Origin: Bacteroidota bacterium
GTDB taxonomy: Bacteria; Bacteroidota; Bacteroidia; Chitinophagales; Saprospiraceae
Direction of reading: 5' to 3'
Assembly: GCA_017857395.1 (NCBI GenBank)
Contig: JAFMDF010000054.1
Location: forward strand, 1 to 40,358
Length of the DNA stretch: 40,358 nucleotides
Positions 26,723-35,000 of the stretch are shown here, in pieces. A program made the translations under genes and the position numbers. Under the pieces are notes generated by a model that made no database searches, had not been told where the DNA came from, and saw only the letters and a list, made by a program, of their open reading frames with translations. Numbering within the stretch: the stretch's first letter is position 1; each line of letters starts with the position of its first letter.

Positions 26723-27469
26723 CACCCTTTTCATATTCTGCAGAGAAAAGAAACTAGATTTAATCGTTTTGTCAAAAGACATTGAAAGGTACTCAATTTT
26801 GGTGGAATGTCCGTCTTCGTCCGCTGGAATAACCTCCATGGTTTTAGGTAAGACTCTGCCTCCTAACTCGCCAATATTTTTACCAAAAATGGTTTGCATC
26901 AAATAATCGTCTTCATCATAAAACTCAGACTTCAATTGGAGGAAATCCTTTTGGTCTACCCATATTTTCACTTTACCCCAAACAACTGCCGCTTCTTCTT
27001 TAGGCATCAACGTAATTTCCCAACAAATTCTGCCTTCTAATTCTATTTCGCCCGTGATTTCTTGGGTATAATCGTCTACAATAGAAGACTGCTTGACCAA
27101 ATCATCATTCGTGAAATCAGAACCCATCCAACTTTGTGACATCATACTCGGTGGCATTTTAATCACTCTGTCAATCGTAGGTTGCCAATTCCATAATTCT
27201 TTATTTCTTTTTAGAAAAGCAGCGCCTTTGTCTCTTGCTGGGGCAGTTACGAGAATCAACGAAAAGTCATCGCCACTTGCCCAAGATTTCATGGTCATTT
27301 CTCGCTTCCAATCTGGTCGAATAATCGACATTTTGATTTCTCCTTGATGATAATCTCCTTGTTGTTTTTGATTGGCTTTGTCAATAATGTCTCTAGCAGA
27401 CAGGTCTTGTGAAAAGCCTGTGGTGCTGAAAGCTAAAATGGTTAATAATAGAAGGAATGTATTTTTCAT
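26717..27469 (-). CDS. LolA-like periplasmic outer-membrane lipoprotein-sorting protein
   Basis: A 250-aa periplasmic protein with a signal peptide (about residues 1-20, ending TTGFSQ) and a LolA-like half-barrel fold (LolA_like/PF17131 type). Family marks are IIDKANQKQQGDYHQGEIKM, the middle block RNKELWNWQPTIDRVIKMPP and KVKIWVDQKDFLQLKSEFYD. Members bind lipids or lipoproteins in a hydrophobic cavity and carry them across the periplasm. Here the gene sits between the TetR regulator and three LolC/E-like permeases, so the natural guess is that the ABC transporter loads this carrier and the barrel at 20.6 kb receives the cargo. That role is an inference. Confidence 0.88.
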   Translation of the reverse strand: MKNTFLLLLTILAFSTTGFSQDLSARDIIDKANQKQQGDYHQGEIKMSIIRPDWKREMTMKSWASGDDFSLILVTAPARDKGAAFLKRNKELWNWQPTIDRVIKMPPSMMSQSWMGSDFTNDDLVKQSSIVDDYTQEITGEIELEGRICWEITLMPKEEAAVVWGKVKIWVDQKDFLQLKSEFYDEDDYLMQTIFGKNIGELGGRVLPKTMEVIPADEDGHSTKIEYLSMSFDKTIKSSFFSLQNMKRVR

Positions 27470-27482
27470 AATTTGATATTTG

Positions 27483-27618
27483 TTACGAGTTTCGGGTTGC
27501 GAGTTAGGTTCCGTAGCAAGGTTTAATCATAAACTAAAATCGTTTATTTGAGATTTTATTCATAATTAAACCTAAAGCCGAATAAATCAACTCGCAACCC
27601 GTAACTCGCAACTCGAAT
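27483..27618 (-). repeat. Paired period-7 arrays between TetR and LolA-like genes
   Basis: Heptamers TTACGAG, TTTCGGG, TTGCGAG, TTAGGTT lie at 27483-27510. The complementary CTCGCAA, CCCGTAA, CTCGCAA, CTCGAAT lie at 27591-27618, reaching the TetR stop codon. About 80 bases without a gene separate the halves. Confidence 0.85.
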
Positions 27619-28220
27619 CACCCCAAATGAATACTAGCTGGATGTGTAAAAGTCTCAATTAAATTTTTCGCCATTTCATCAATTGGATATTCGTCGCCCA
27701 TGTGAATATAATGCAACATAATCCCATCCATAGCAGCGCCTAATAAAAAGGCAGATTGCCTTGGATTTGGTGCTTTTAGTTTGGTAAATAATTCAATGCC
27801 TTTTTGGATGCTCCATTTTTTCTCTTCGGCTACTAAATCTTGCACAGAAGCCATTATATCTTGTTGATGCGATAAAGAAGTCAATAATTTCCAAAACTGA
27901 AAATTATTTTTTACATGCTCGAAAGTATCTAAAACTAGATGTTCTAATTCTAAAATAGGAGAAGCATAATCTTCCATCGCATGTTGGACTAGATTATGTC
28001 CTTCCGTTATAGCTTTTGTAACAATGGCTCGCAATAAAGCATTTTTACTTGCAAAATAATTATACATCAAACCTTTTGAAATATCGGCTTTTTTTGCAAT
28101 TTCACTAATAGATGTATTTTTATAGCCATTGGTGGCAAATAATTCCAGTGCTGCATCAAGGATTTTTTCCTCACTACGCAATCGCATTTCTTTGAATCGC
28201 CTTTTTGCTTTTGTTGCCAT
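27618..28220 (-). CDS. TetR/AcrR-family repressor of the transport operon
   Basis: A 200-aa dimeric repressor. The N-terminal helix-turn-helix domain (about residues 15-62) is clear: ILDAALELFATNGYKNTSIS followed by EIAKKADISKGLMYNYFASK. The C-terminal helices form a ligand pocket with no recognisable ligand class. It is the first gene of the minus-strand block. A palindrome (TGACC-N4-GGTCA) lies 13-26 bases before its ATG, next to the -7 box, which suggests it represses its own operon until a ligand, perhaps a lipid or detergent-like compound, releases it. Ligand and effect on downstream genes are inferred. Confidence 0.92.
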   Translation of the reverse strand: MATKAKRRFKEMRLRSEEKILDAALELFATNGYKNTSISEIAKKADISKGLMYNYFASKNALLRAIVTKAITEGHNLVQHAMEDYASPILELEHLVLDTFEHVKNNFQFWKLLTSLSHQQDIMASVQDLVAEEKKWSIQKGIELFTKLKAPNPRQSAFLLGAAMDGIMLHYIHMGDEYPIDEMAKNLIETFTHPASIHLG

Positions 28221-28232
28221 ATTTAAAGTTAT

Positions 28233-28246
28233 TGACCAAACGGTCA
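28233..28246. promoter_or_regulatory. TetR-type operator palindrome
   Basis: TGACC at 28233-28237 and GGTCA at 28242-28246 form a perfect inverted repeat with a 4-base spacer. It sits 2 bases downstream of the -7 box in the transcription direction, covering the expected start of transcription. Confidence 0.65.
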
Positions 28247-28248
28247 GT

Positions 28249-28280
28249 CAAAAATATAAGATAGTAAAGATAGTTGCAAG
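28249..28280 (-). promoter_or_regulatory. Promoter of the TetR transport operon
   Basis: On the minus strand CTTG (28280-28277) is followed after 20 bases by TATTTTTG (28256-28249), a close match to the Bacteroidota arrangement of -33 TTTG and -7 TAnnTTTG. Confidence 0.6.
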
Positions 28281-28526
28281 GGGAATCGACGAATATCTGT
28301 TTATTGACGATGAATAGAAAGTGTTTTAAGGTCAGAATTATTAATGTATCTTGTTGCTACTTTACTTTTTGATATATTCAAAACGATTTACAGCATTAAT
28401 TAAAATTTTTAGCTTGAGCGAATGGAAAGAAACTTTAATTTGTCAAACTAATTTTTTTCCGTTAGACACGATAAAATTATGAATAATATTTATTTTAAGT
28501 TTTTGGTGTTTTTATAAAAACAAAAC
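28281..28526. other. Intergenic region, no gene seen
   Basis: AT-rich sequence between the divergent side of the TetR promoter and the terminator at 28527. No ORF with family resemblance and no repeat was recognised. Confidence 0.5.
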
Positions 28527-28566
28527 AAAAAGAGGGCTTACAATTTAAATTGTAAGCCCTCTTTTT
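28527..28566 (-). terminator. Perfect 40-bp palindromic terminator
   Basis: Both halves (28527-28546 and 28547-28566) are exact reverse complements, with A5 at one end and T5 at the other, so it can terminate in either direction. It lies 22 bases beyond the stop of the minus-strand gene at 28589. Confidence 0.85.
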
Positions 28567-28588
28567 GTAGAATATGAAAAATATTATC

Positions 28589-29017
28589 CTATTCCCCAGT
28601 CTGTTCCACCACCAAACTCCCTTTCCCCAATCGGTTAACTATACAATCCTCAGGAACATAAATCTTAATATTAATGGTTTCTGTAGCTTCTCCATTCTTA
28701 GTTCGGATAGGTCTCCGATCTACTTCTTTTAAAGATAATTCAATGGCACTATCTGAATTATTTTCTATAATTTCATAGCGTCCCTGATTGATGAAATGCT
28801 TCAAAATTTTAGGTGGAATATTATCCATTTTTACCTTTGTTTCGGTTAGGATGGTATTACCAGCCCAAGTTTCTACCTCATAAGGGATATCTAAACTCAA
28901 GGTAATGGCTTTTCGTTCGCCCATTTCGAAAGACTGATGAATTACTTGCGCAGAGGCTGGAATAGGAGTGGTGTATAAAGATAAAATATACACACAAGTG
29001 TAGAGCAGGGTAGTCAT
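28589..29017 (-). CDS. Small secreted protein, weakly DUF4097-like
   Basis: From ATG 29017 the product is 142 aa with a signal peptide (MTTLLYTCVYILSLYTTPIP, cleavage after ASAQ). The mature part is beta-rich with alternating short strands: AITLSLDIPYEVETWAGN, then ETINIKIYVPEDCIVNRL. It resembles the start of DUF4097-type (putative adhesin-like) beta-helix proteins but is shorter than these. An earlier in-frame ATG at 29128 would add 37 residues ahead of the signal peptide, which is less likely. It has its own terminator. No function is assigned. Confidence 0.6.
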   Translation of the reverse strand: MTTLLYTCVYILSLYTTPIPASAQVIHQSFEMGERKAITLSLDIPYEVETWAGNTILTETKVKMDNIPPKILKHFINQGRYEIIENNSDSAIELSLKEVDRRPIRTKNGEATETINIKIYVPEDCIVNRLGKGSLVVEQTGE

Positions 29018-29128
29018 TATTGTTCTAGTTTTTGTTGATAGACTGCTTAATGGGAGGATAATTGTTGTGTTGCAGTCGGTAGTATTTTTACTAGAACCAA
29101 AGGTAATTGAAATATTATTATTTTTCAT

Positions 29129-29546
29129 GCTACGGGGGATTAATAGTTTAAAAAAATTTGACTATCGTTGGCTTAAACTCTTTTTATTTGTTGTAAATTG
29201 CTAATGATTGACATTTTTATCTTATATGTCAGTTTATTGGCAAAGAGGGAATTTTATCAACGTTTACATAATAAATGCAATTTTGCTGCCAGAAAAGGGG
29301 ATGGTAAGTAGGTCGTATAAAAAAAACTTATACTTTATTACAAACTTTCTGTTACTTAATCGGAGGGGAACCTAGTAATAGGAATACGCAAGTTATGAGT
29401 TCACTTTATTTTTTGCAAGTATCTATGTCACAAATCTTTATTTTTTAAAATAAAATAGGTTTTTTTACAATGTTTGAATGGATAACTTTGTGATTAGGAC
29501 TCATAAAATGAATAGTATTTGATAACCTCAATTTAGTGCTATTTCT
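29129..29546. other. First part of a 0.7-kb intergenic region
   Basis: AT-rich, with no ORF that resembles a known family. The whole gap runs to 29833; its second half holds the palindrome series and a GC-rich hairpin listed separately. It presumably contains the promoters of both divergent neighbours, but no full consensus was found. Confidence 0.5.
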
Positions 29547-29717
29547 GACCTCAGAGCGGTTCTAAATTTTTAGAGAAAAATTAAAAAGATGACCATTCAC
29601 GACCTCAGAGAGTTTGAATGTTAAAATATGAGCGAAACTTATTACATGCGACCTCGCTAAGGTCGTAAAAGTTGTCTTTGCTAACATTTTCTAAAGATTT
29701 TTGACCTCGCTGAGGTC
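29547..29717. repeat. Four spaced copies of a 15-bp palindrome GACCTC-N3-GAGGTC
   Basis: Copies start at 29547, 29601, 29650 and 29703, spaced 54, 49 and 53 bases. The copy at 29703 is a perfect palindrome, that at 29650 has one change, and those at 29547 and 29601 keep the left half but have decayed right halves. The sequences between copies are 34-39 bases and unrelated to each other. See the findings for why this is not called CRISPR. Confidence 0.75.
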
Positions 29718-29765
29718 ATCAGTAATAGAATTTTTGAACCTTTTATTTATCTGTACCCGTCGAAT

Positions 29766-29796
29766 GAACCTGCCCGCTGCGCAGTCGTGCGGGTTC
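29766..29796. repeat. GC-rich hairpin before the DUF1905/YdeI gene
   Basis: GAACC at 29766-29770 pairs with GGTTC at 29792-29796 around a GC-rich core containing the palindrome CTGCGCAG (29777-29784). It differs sharply in base composition from its flanks and resembles a dispersed intergenic element. It ends 37 bases before the next gene. Confidence 0.5.
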
Positions 29797-29833
29797 GCCG
29801 ACACGATTTGATTATACTTAATTTATTGGAAAA

Positions 29834-30364
29834 ATGACGGAACCTACTGTTGAGTTTAAAACCCAATTAGAAAGAAAACCTTCTAGTCTTTCGTGGAATT
29901 TTACGATTGATGTGCCTATAGAAATAGCCAATCAATTTGTAGAAAAGGATAATCGGCGAGTTATCTGTACGCTAAATGAGGCATGCGAATTTCATGCTGC
30001 CTTAATGCCTAATGGGAATGGTGGTTTTTTCATAACCATTAATAGCGAGATCCGCAAAAAACTGAAATTAGGGGAAACTGCTGAATTGCACGTACAATTA
30101 AAAAAAGATAAGAGTAAATATGGCATTCATTTGCCCGAAGAAATGGAAGAACTCTTATTGGTTGATGAAGAAGGGAGTACTTTTTTTCATCGGTTAACTG
30201 CTGGCAAACAGCGTACTTTATTGCATATAATTGGTAAGCCCAAAAGTTCTGCTATTCGTTTAAAAAAAGCGGTAGTAGTTTTAGATTATTTAAAAACCAA
30301 TAATGGACAATTGGATTTTAAGTTGTTGAATATTGCTTTTAAGGAAAGTAATCAGCGAGGATAG
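29834..30364 (+). CDS. DUF1905/YdeI-OmpD-associated family protein
   Basis: A 176-aa cytoplasmic protein. The N-terminal 100 or so residues form a DUF1905-type beta-barrel (VPIEIANQFVEKDNRRVICT then FFITINSEIRKKLKLG), and the C-terminal 70 carry the helical YdeI/OmpD-associated (bacteriocin-protection-like) domain with LHIIGKPKSSAIRLKKA. In homologues the same two domains are found fused or separate. The biochemical role is unknown. Start ATG 29834 gives a normal-length DUF1905 N-terminus. There is no operon partner. Confidence 0.75.
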   Translation: MTEPTVEFKTQLERKPSSLSWNFTIDVPIEIANQFVEKDNRRVICTLNEACEFHAALMPNGNGGFFITINSEIRKKLKLGETAELHVQLKKDKSKYGIHLPEEMEELLLVDEEGSTFFHRLTAGKQRTLLHIIGKPKSSAIRLKKAVVVLDYLKTNNGQLDFKLLNIAFKESNQRG

Positions 30365-30793
30365 TTAGCTTTACCCAATTTTCAGTTACCGAACAGTAAC
30401 CTATCTGAATTTGACCATTTCGTCACTATATTAATGGATACCTAAAAGACGTTTAGAGCGCATTACGCAAAAAATGAGAAAGGACAATGTTTAGGTTGCC
30501 TTTCTCTCATTAAGTTAAGAGCGTTTACGCTAATAATAATGAATGTCGTGTTTCATGGTGGAAATGGATTCTGATTTAATATATGTTTTCTCCCAATTCT
30601 TTATATACTCTAATTAAATCTCGGTACTGTCTGTTAATTTTTCACTGGTCTTCTTCTATTTCTACCACCAACCGACAATTAATTTCATCTATTTAGCTGA
30701 CCAAAAAGATTTATTAGCGTTATTTTGACCTATTGCCTATAATTTCATAAATTGTATTGTCGTAACCTACTTAACACCACCAAAATCAAAAAA
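30365..30793. other. Intergenic region with imperfect hairpin
   Basis: No gene is seen. An imperfect stem-loop, 30473-30487 with 30496-30511 (two small bulges), lies about 110 bases after the preceding stop and lacks a plus-strand T-tract, so its role as terminator is doubtful. Two small hairpins flank it: GCGcattaCGC (30459-30469) and AGCGtttaCGCT (30520-30531). Confidence 0.45.
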
Positions 30794-30928
30794 ATGGAAA
30801 CGCAAGAAATAAAAGAGCATTCCATCATCTGCATATTATCCATTCTAACAGCCACCTGTCTCCTCTATGCTGCTTACCATTTAGATTTACAAGTATATCA
30901 AGATTGGCTCAATTATTTTAAGTTGTAA
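30794..30928 (+). CDS. Possible 44-aa single-pass membrane peptide
   Basis: An ATG at 30794 in an A-rich leader opens 44 codons. The predicted peptide starts METQEIKEHS, then has one hydrophobic helix (IICILSILTATCLLYAAY, about residues 11-28) and a short polar tail ending NYFKL. It lies 90 bases before the RNA methyltransferase start. No homologue is recognised; it is listed because the helix and the A-rich upstream context fit a real small membrane protein. Confidence 0.35.
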   Translation: METQEIKEHSIICILSILTATCLLYAAYHLDLQVYQDWLNYFKL

Positions 30929-30969
30929 ATTCAATAGCGCGATTTTCTAATAGCAGTCAAAATTTTAGC

Positions 30970-30977
30970 TATTTTTG
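30970..30977 (+). promoter_or_regulatory. Candidate -7 box TATTTTTG for the RNA methyltransferase gene
   Basis: It matches TAnnTTTG 41 bases before ATG 31019 and just ahead of an in-frame TTG at 30986, which therefore lies about where transcription would begin and is unlikely to be the start codon. Confidence 0.4.
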
Positions 30978-31018
30978 CCCCTTTTTTGGCTCGCTTTAAT
31001 TATCCATTCATCACCAAT

Positions 31019-31552
31019 ATGCGCAAACTCAAACTACAAGAATTAAATCGCCTAACAGTCGAGGGTTTTAAAAATACCGAAAAAACACCGATGGTATTGG
31101 TGTTGGATAATATCCGTTCTGGATTGAATGTGGGGTCTGCTTTTAGAACAGCAGATGGTTTTGCATTGGAAAAATTATACCTCTGTGGCATTACTGCCCA
31201 ACCGCCGCATCGAGAAATTTTAAAAACCGCCATTGGCGCCACTGATTCTATGACTTGGGAATATGCAAAAGATACAGCTACGGTTATCCAACAATTACAA
31301 GCGGATAATTATCATGTAGTAGCCGTCGAACAAGCAGCAGACAGCACTTCCTTACCCGATTTCCAGTTACCGAAAGATAAGAAAATCGCACTTGTTTTTG
31401 GCAATGAAGTACGAGGGGTTAGTCAACCTGTGATGGATTTAATTGATGAATGCTTGGAAGTCCCACAATTTGGGACCAAACATTCTTTTAATATTTCGGT
31501 TTGTGTGGGGATTGTCGTTTGGGAACTTTTTCGGAAGTTGAAATTTGATTAA
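31019..31552 (+). CDS. SpoU/TrmH-family RNA 2'-O-methyltransferase
   Basis: A 177-aa SPOUT-class enzyme that methylates a ribose 2'-OH in tRNA or rRNA using S-adenosylmethionine. The three family motifs are present: motif 1 LDNIRSGLNVGSAFRTAD (about residues 28-45), motif 2 ALVFGNEVRGVS, and motif 3 HSFNISVCVGIVVWEL, which together form the trefoil knot. The usual Asn of motif 3 is conserved (FNIS). There is no N-terminal substrate-binding domain, so it is of the short TrmH/TrmL-like size. ATG 31019 (MRKLKLQELNR) is chosen over the TTG at 30986. The target nucleotide cannot be told. Confidence 0.88.
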   Translation: MRKLKLQELNRLTVEGFKNTEKTPMVLVLDNIRSGLNVGSAFRTADGFALEKLYLCGITAQPPHREILKTAIGATDSMTWEYAKDTATVIQQLQADNYHVVAVEQAADSTSLPDFQLPKDKKIALVFGNEVRGVSQPVMDLIDECLEVPQFGTKHSFNISVCVGIVVWELFRKLKFD

Positions 31553-31931
31553 TGCATTGGTTGAATAGGTGAGTTATTAAAATAATTAAATAAGAACAAA
31601 ATTACATCCTATATGATACGTGTTGATGAATTGAAAACGTCTTAGCCTTAAATTTTACTCTAATTAATTAACGCTCCTAACTTATTCACTACCACATCCA
31701 CCAAATTCTATTAAACTTATGTTAAATCCATAGGGGCAACGGCCGATATTTCCATCTTTAAGACAAATAACATGTTTTTAGGAGTAGGCTTACTGATGAC
31801 AGTCAATAGTTACTAATCCTAGTAGTTCTTCGTCTATATATCAGAAATGTTTAATTTTTAATAGGTAATAGCAATATTCACCTTCAAAAATATGTTTACT
31901 ATTGCAGTTTTAGTCGCCTATTTTGCAGAAT
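31553..31931. other. Intergenic region, no gene seen
   Basis: AT-rich sequence between the methyltransferase gene and the hairpin at 31932. A TATTTTG element at 31919-31925 might belong to a promoter of the TPR gene, but it is one base short of the consensus. Confidence 0.5.
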
Positions 31932-31985
31932 TGTAGTGCCAAGCTCCTGCTTGGTATTTGTACCAAGCAGGAGCTTGGCACTACA
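31932..31985. repeat. Long perfect hairpin, 25-bp stem and 4-nt loop, before the TPR gene
   Basis: Arms 31932-31956 and 31961-31985 are exact reverse complements with loop TTTG. Each arm is itself nearly palindromic (CCAAGC-N4-GCTTGG), so the DNA can form alternative cruciforms. It ends 24 bases before the preferred TPR start codon and would sit in the mRNA leader, or terminate upstream transcription. Confidence 0.92.
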
Positions 31986-32009
31986 GATAAACCAACTAAT
32001 CTAGTTGAT

Positions 32010-35000
32010 ATGAATATCAGACAATTTTTAAGTGTATTATTTTTAATTGGGTGTTTATCACCTGTTTTTTCCCAACAAACCGCCGTTTATACAGATGCTA
32101 ATGGTGTTTATAAACGAGGGGTGGATTTTTTTGAAAAAGGACTTTATGCGGCTGCTAACGCGGAATTCACAAAGGTACTACGAGCAAATGTGCCTACGCA
32201 AGAGCCAAAATTTCGGGATTTACAGATGAAAGCGGAGTTATACATCGCTAAAACTTCTGTTCGTCAGAAACATCCAGATGGAGAAAAATTGATGTTGGAT
32301 TTTATCCGCAACCATTCTCCTGAGCCTATTGCCAGCCAAGCTATCTTGGAAGCGGCTAACTATTATTATAATGATAAACGCTTTGAAAAGGCATTAGAAT
32401 TTTTAGAAATGGTCAATACTTTTGACCTTTCTGAGACGCAACGGTCGGAAGTATTATTCAAAAAAGGCTACGTTTATTTTGTCAATAAAAAATTCAAAGA
32501 AGCCAAAGCTGCATTGGGTCAAACTAAAGAAATTAGAAATGAATATTACGACCCGTCTAATTATTATTATGGCATGACTGCTTTTTTTGATGGTGATTAC
32601 GATAGTGCAACGCAAAGTTTTCAAAAAGTGGCTACTTCTACCTTATATAAACCGCATGTCCCATTTTATTTGACGCAAATTTATTTTGCGCAAGGCGATT
32701 ATGATAAAGTGATTAGTTATGCGACGCCTTTGGTAAATGAGCCAAAATTGAAAAAACGCAAAGAATTGCATCAATTAATTGGACAGGCTTATTTTGAGAA
32801 GCAGCAATATACGGAAGCCCTTCCTTATTTAGAATTTTATGCAGAAAGTACGTCTAGTATGCGAGAAGAAGAGTTTTATCAACTTGCTTTTGCACAATAT
32901 AAAACAGGGCATTACAAAGAAGCCGCCGATAATTTTGAGCAATTAGGTGGCGTAGATAATGAAATGGCGCAAAATGCACTCTATAATTTAGGAGACTCTT
33001 ACATCCGTTTAGACAAAAAAGAAGAAGCGAGAGAAGCTTTTGGGGCAGCCAGTCGAATGGATTATGATAAAGTGGTTACAGAGGAAGCATTATTCAATTT
33101 TGGTAAATTATCTTATGAGTTGGGTGCGGATAGAGATGCCGTTACTGCTTTCCAAAGCATGCCCACTTCTTCAAAATATTATAATGAATCGCAGCGACTA
33201 TTAAGTGAAGTGTTTTTGAATACTAGAGATTATGCGAGAGCGATTAAAATTATAGAAGGGATGCCTTCGCTGACGCCTCAAATGAAAGAAACTTATCAAA
33301 AAGTAACCTACTATAGAGGGACTCAATTATTTGCAGATGGCAAACAAGGGGCAGCAAAAAGGCTTTTTGAAAAATCCTTAGAAATTCCTGCTGATGTAAA
33401 ATTTAAAGCCTTGTCTCATTTTTGGTTAGGGGAAATTGCCCACGGAGAAAAACAGTATAATGAAAGTGTGCAACAACATAATCAGTTTCTTACTTTGTCC
33501 AAAGGCATGCGAGATTTACCAGAAGAAACAGCCCCTTATTTATCGAATTATACTCAAGGATATAATTATTTAAAGCAAAAGAATTATGGTTCTGCGGTCG
33601 GTTATTTCCAAGATGCAGTAGCTGGTATCAAGCAAAATGCTGGTTTTATCAAAAGTGATGTGATTAAGAATCAGATTTTACCAGATGCGGTACTTCGAGC
33701 AGGGGATGGCTTATTTAAGCGAAATCAATATAACGATGCGATTAAGTTTTATAATGAAGCAGTGAATCGTCGGTACAAAGGTTTTGTCTATGCTTTGTAC
33801 CAAAAAGCGATTATTGAAGGGTTGAGAGGCAATACGGTAGATAAAATTGTCGCATTAGAAGATATTATTGAGAAGTATCCAAATTCTGAATATACGGATG
33901 AAGCCTTATTACAATTGGGAATTACTTACCAAGAATTAGGGAAACTAACTGAAGCAACAGTTCCTTTAAAGAAATTAGTAAAAGATTTCAAAGGCAAGTC
34001 TAATAACTTAAATTCCGCCTTAATTCGTTTAGGATTAATTACCTATAATCAAGGAAGCCCAGAAACTGCTTTAGATTATTACAAAAAAGTATTCGATAAT
34101 AATCCTACCGCAAAAGAATCAGAAGATGCTTTAGCAGCTATCAAAGAAATTTACGTCGATGATTTAGGTCGAACAGATGATTATTTTGCTTTCTTACGTA
34201 GCATCAATTTAGATGTAGATGAAAGCCAAAAAGAAGATGTGGCTTTTAAGGCGGCAGAATCTCAGTTTGAAAATGCCAATTACGAACGAGCCATCGAAGG
34301 ATTTAATCGTTACTTAAGTCAATATGCAAATGGTCGAAATAACTTAGTGGCGCATTATCATAGAGGAGAATCCCATAGTGTATTGAAGCAATATAGTTTA
34401 GCCTTAAGAGATTATGAATACGTGGTTGGAAAAGGACAAAGTAAGCATTATCTAAAAGCTTTAGAAAAGGCTGCGATTATTGCCTACAACCACGAACAAG
34501 ATTTTGGCAAGTCTTATAATTTATTTGTGCTACTAGAACAATCAGCAGAAAGTGATGACCAACGCTTTGAGGCGCAAATCGGTGCTTTAAGAAGTGCATA
34601 TAGAGCAGGAAACAGCGATGCGGTTTACAGCTTAGCCAGTAAAGTAGTCAATAATAATAGAGCTAGTCAAGAACAAGTAGCAGCGGCTAATTTTTACCTT
34701 GGAAAAGTGGCTTACGATAGAAAAGATTATGATAATGCCTTATCTGCTTTCTCGCAGGTTAAGCGTTTAAGTGATAATGAATTAACCGCAGAAGCAAGAT
34801 ATTTAGAGGCCAATATTACTTTCTTAAAAAGAGATTTGGAAAATGCGGTGGTCTTATTAAAAGCGGCAAGTAGAGCAAGTTCTAGTTATCCATATTGGGT
34901 GGCTAATGGCATTGTCTTACTAGCAGATGTTTATACGGAGCAAGACGATTTATTCCGAGCTAAAACAACTTTAGAAGCTTTATTAGCCAATTATAATGAT

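Noticed and set aside
29547-29717. CRISPR-like array (four repeats with 34-39 bp between them)
   Set aside because: The repeat is only 15 bp and strongly degenerate, two copies have lost one half, and no cas gene is present in the window.
31923-32009. Longer N-terminus for the TPR protein starting at 31923
   Set aside because: It would translate the perfect hairpin at 31932 and place the signal peptide 29 residues inside the protein.
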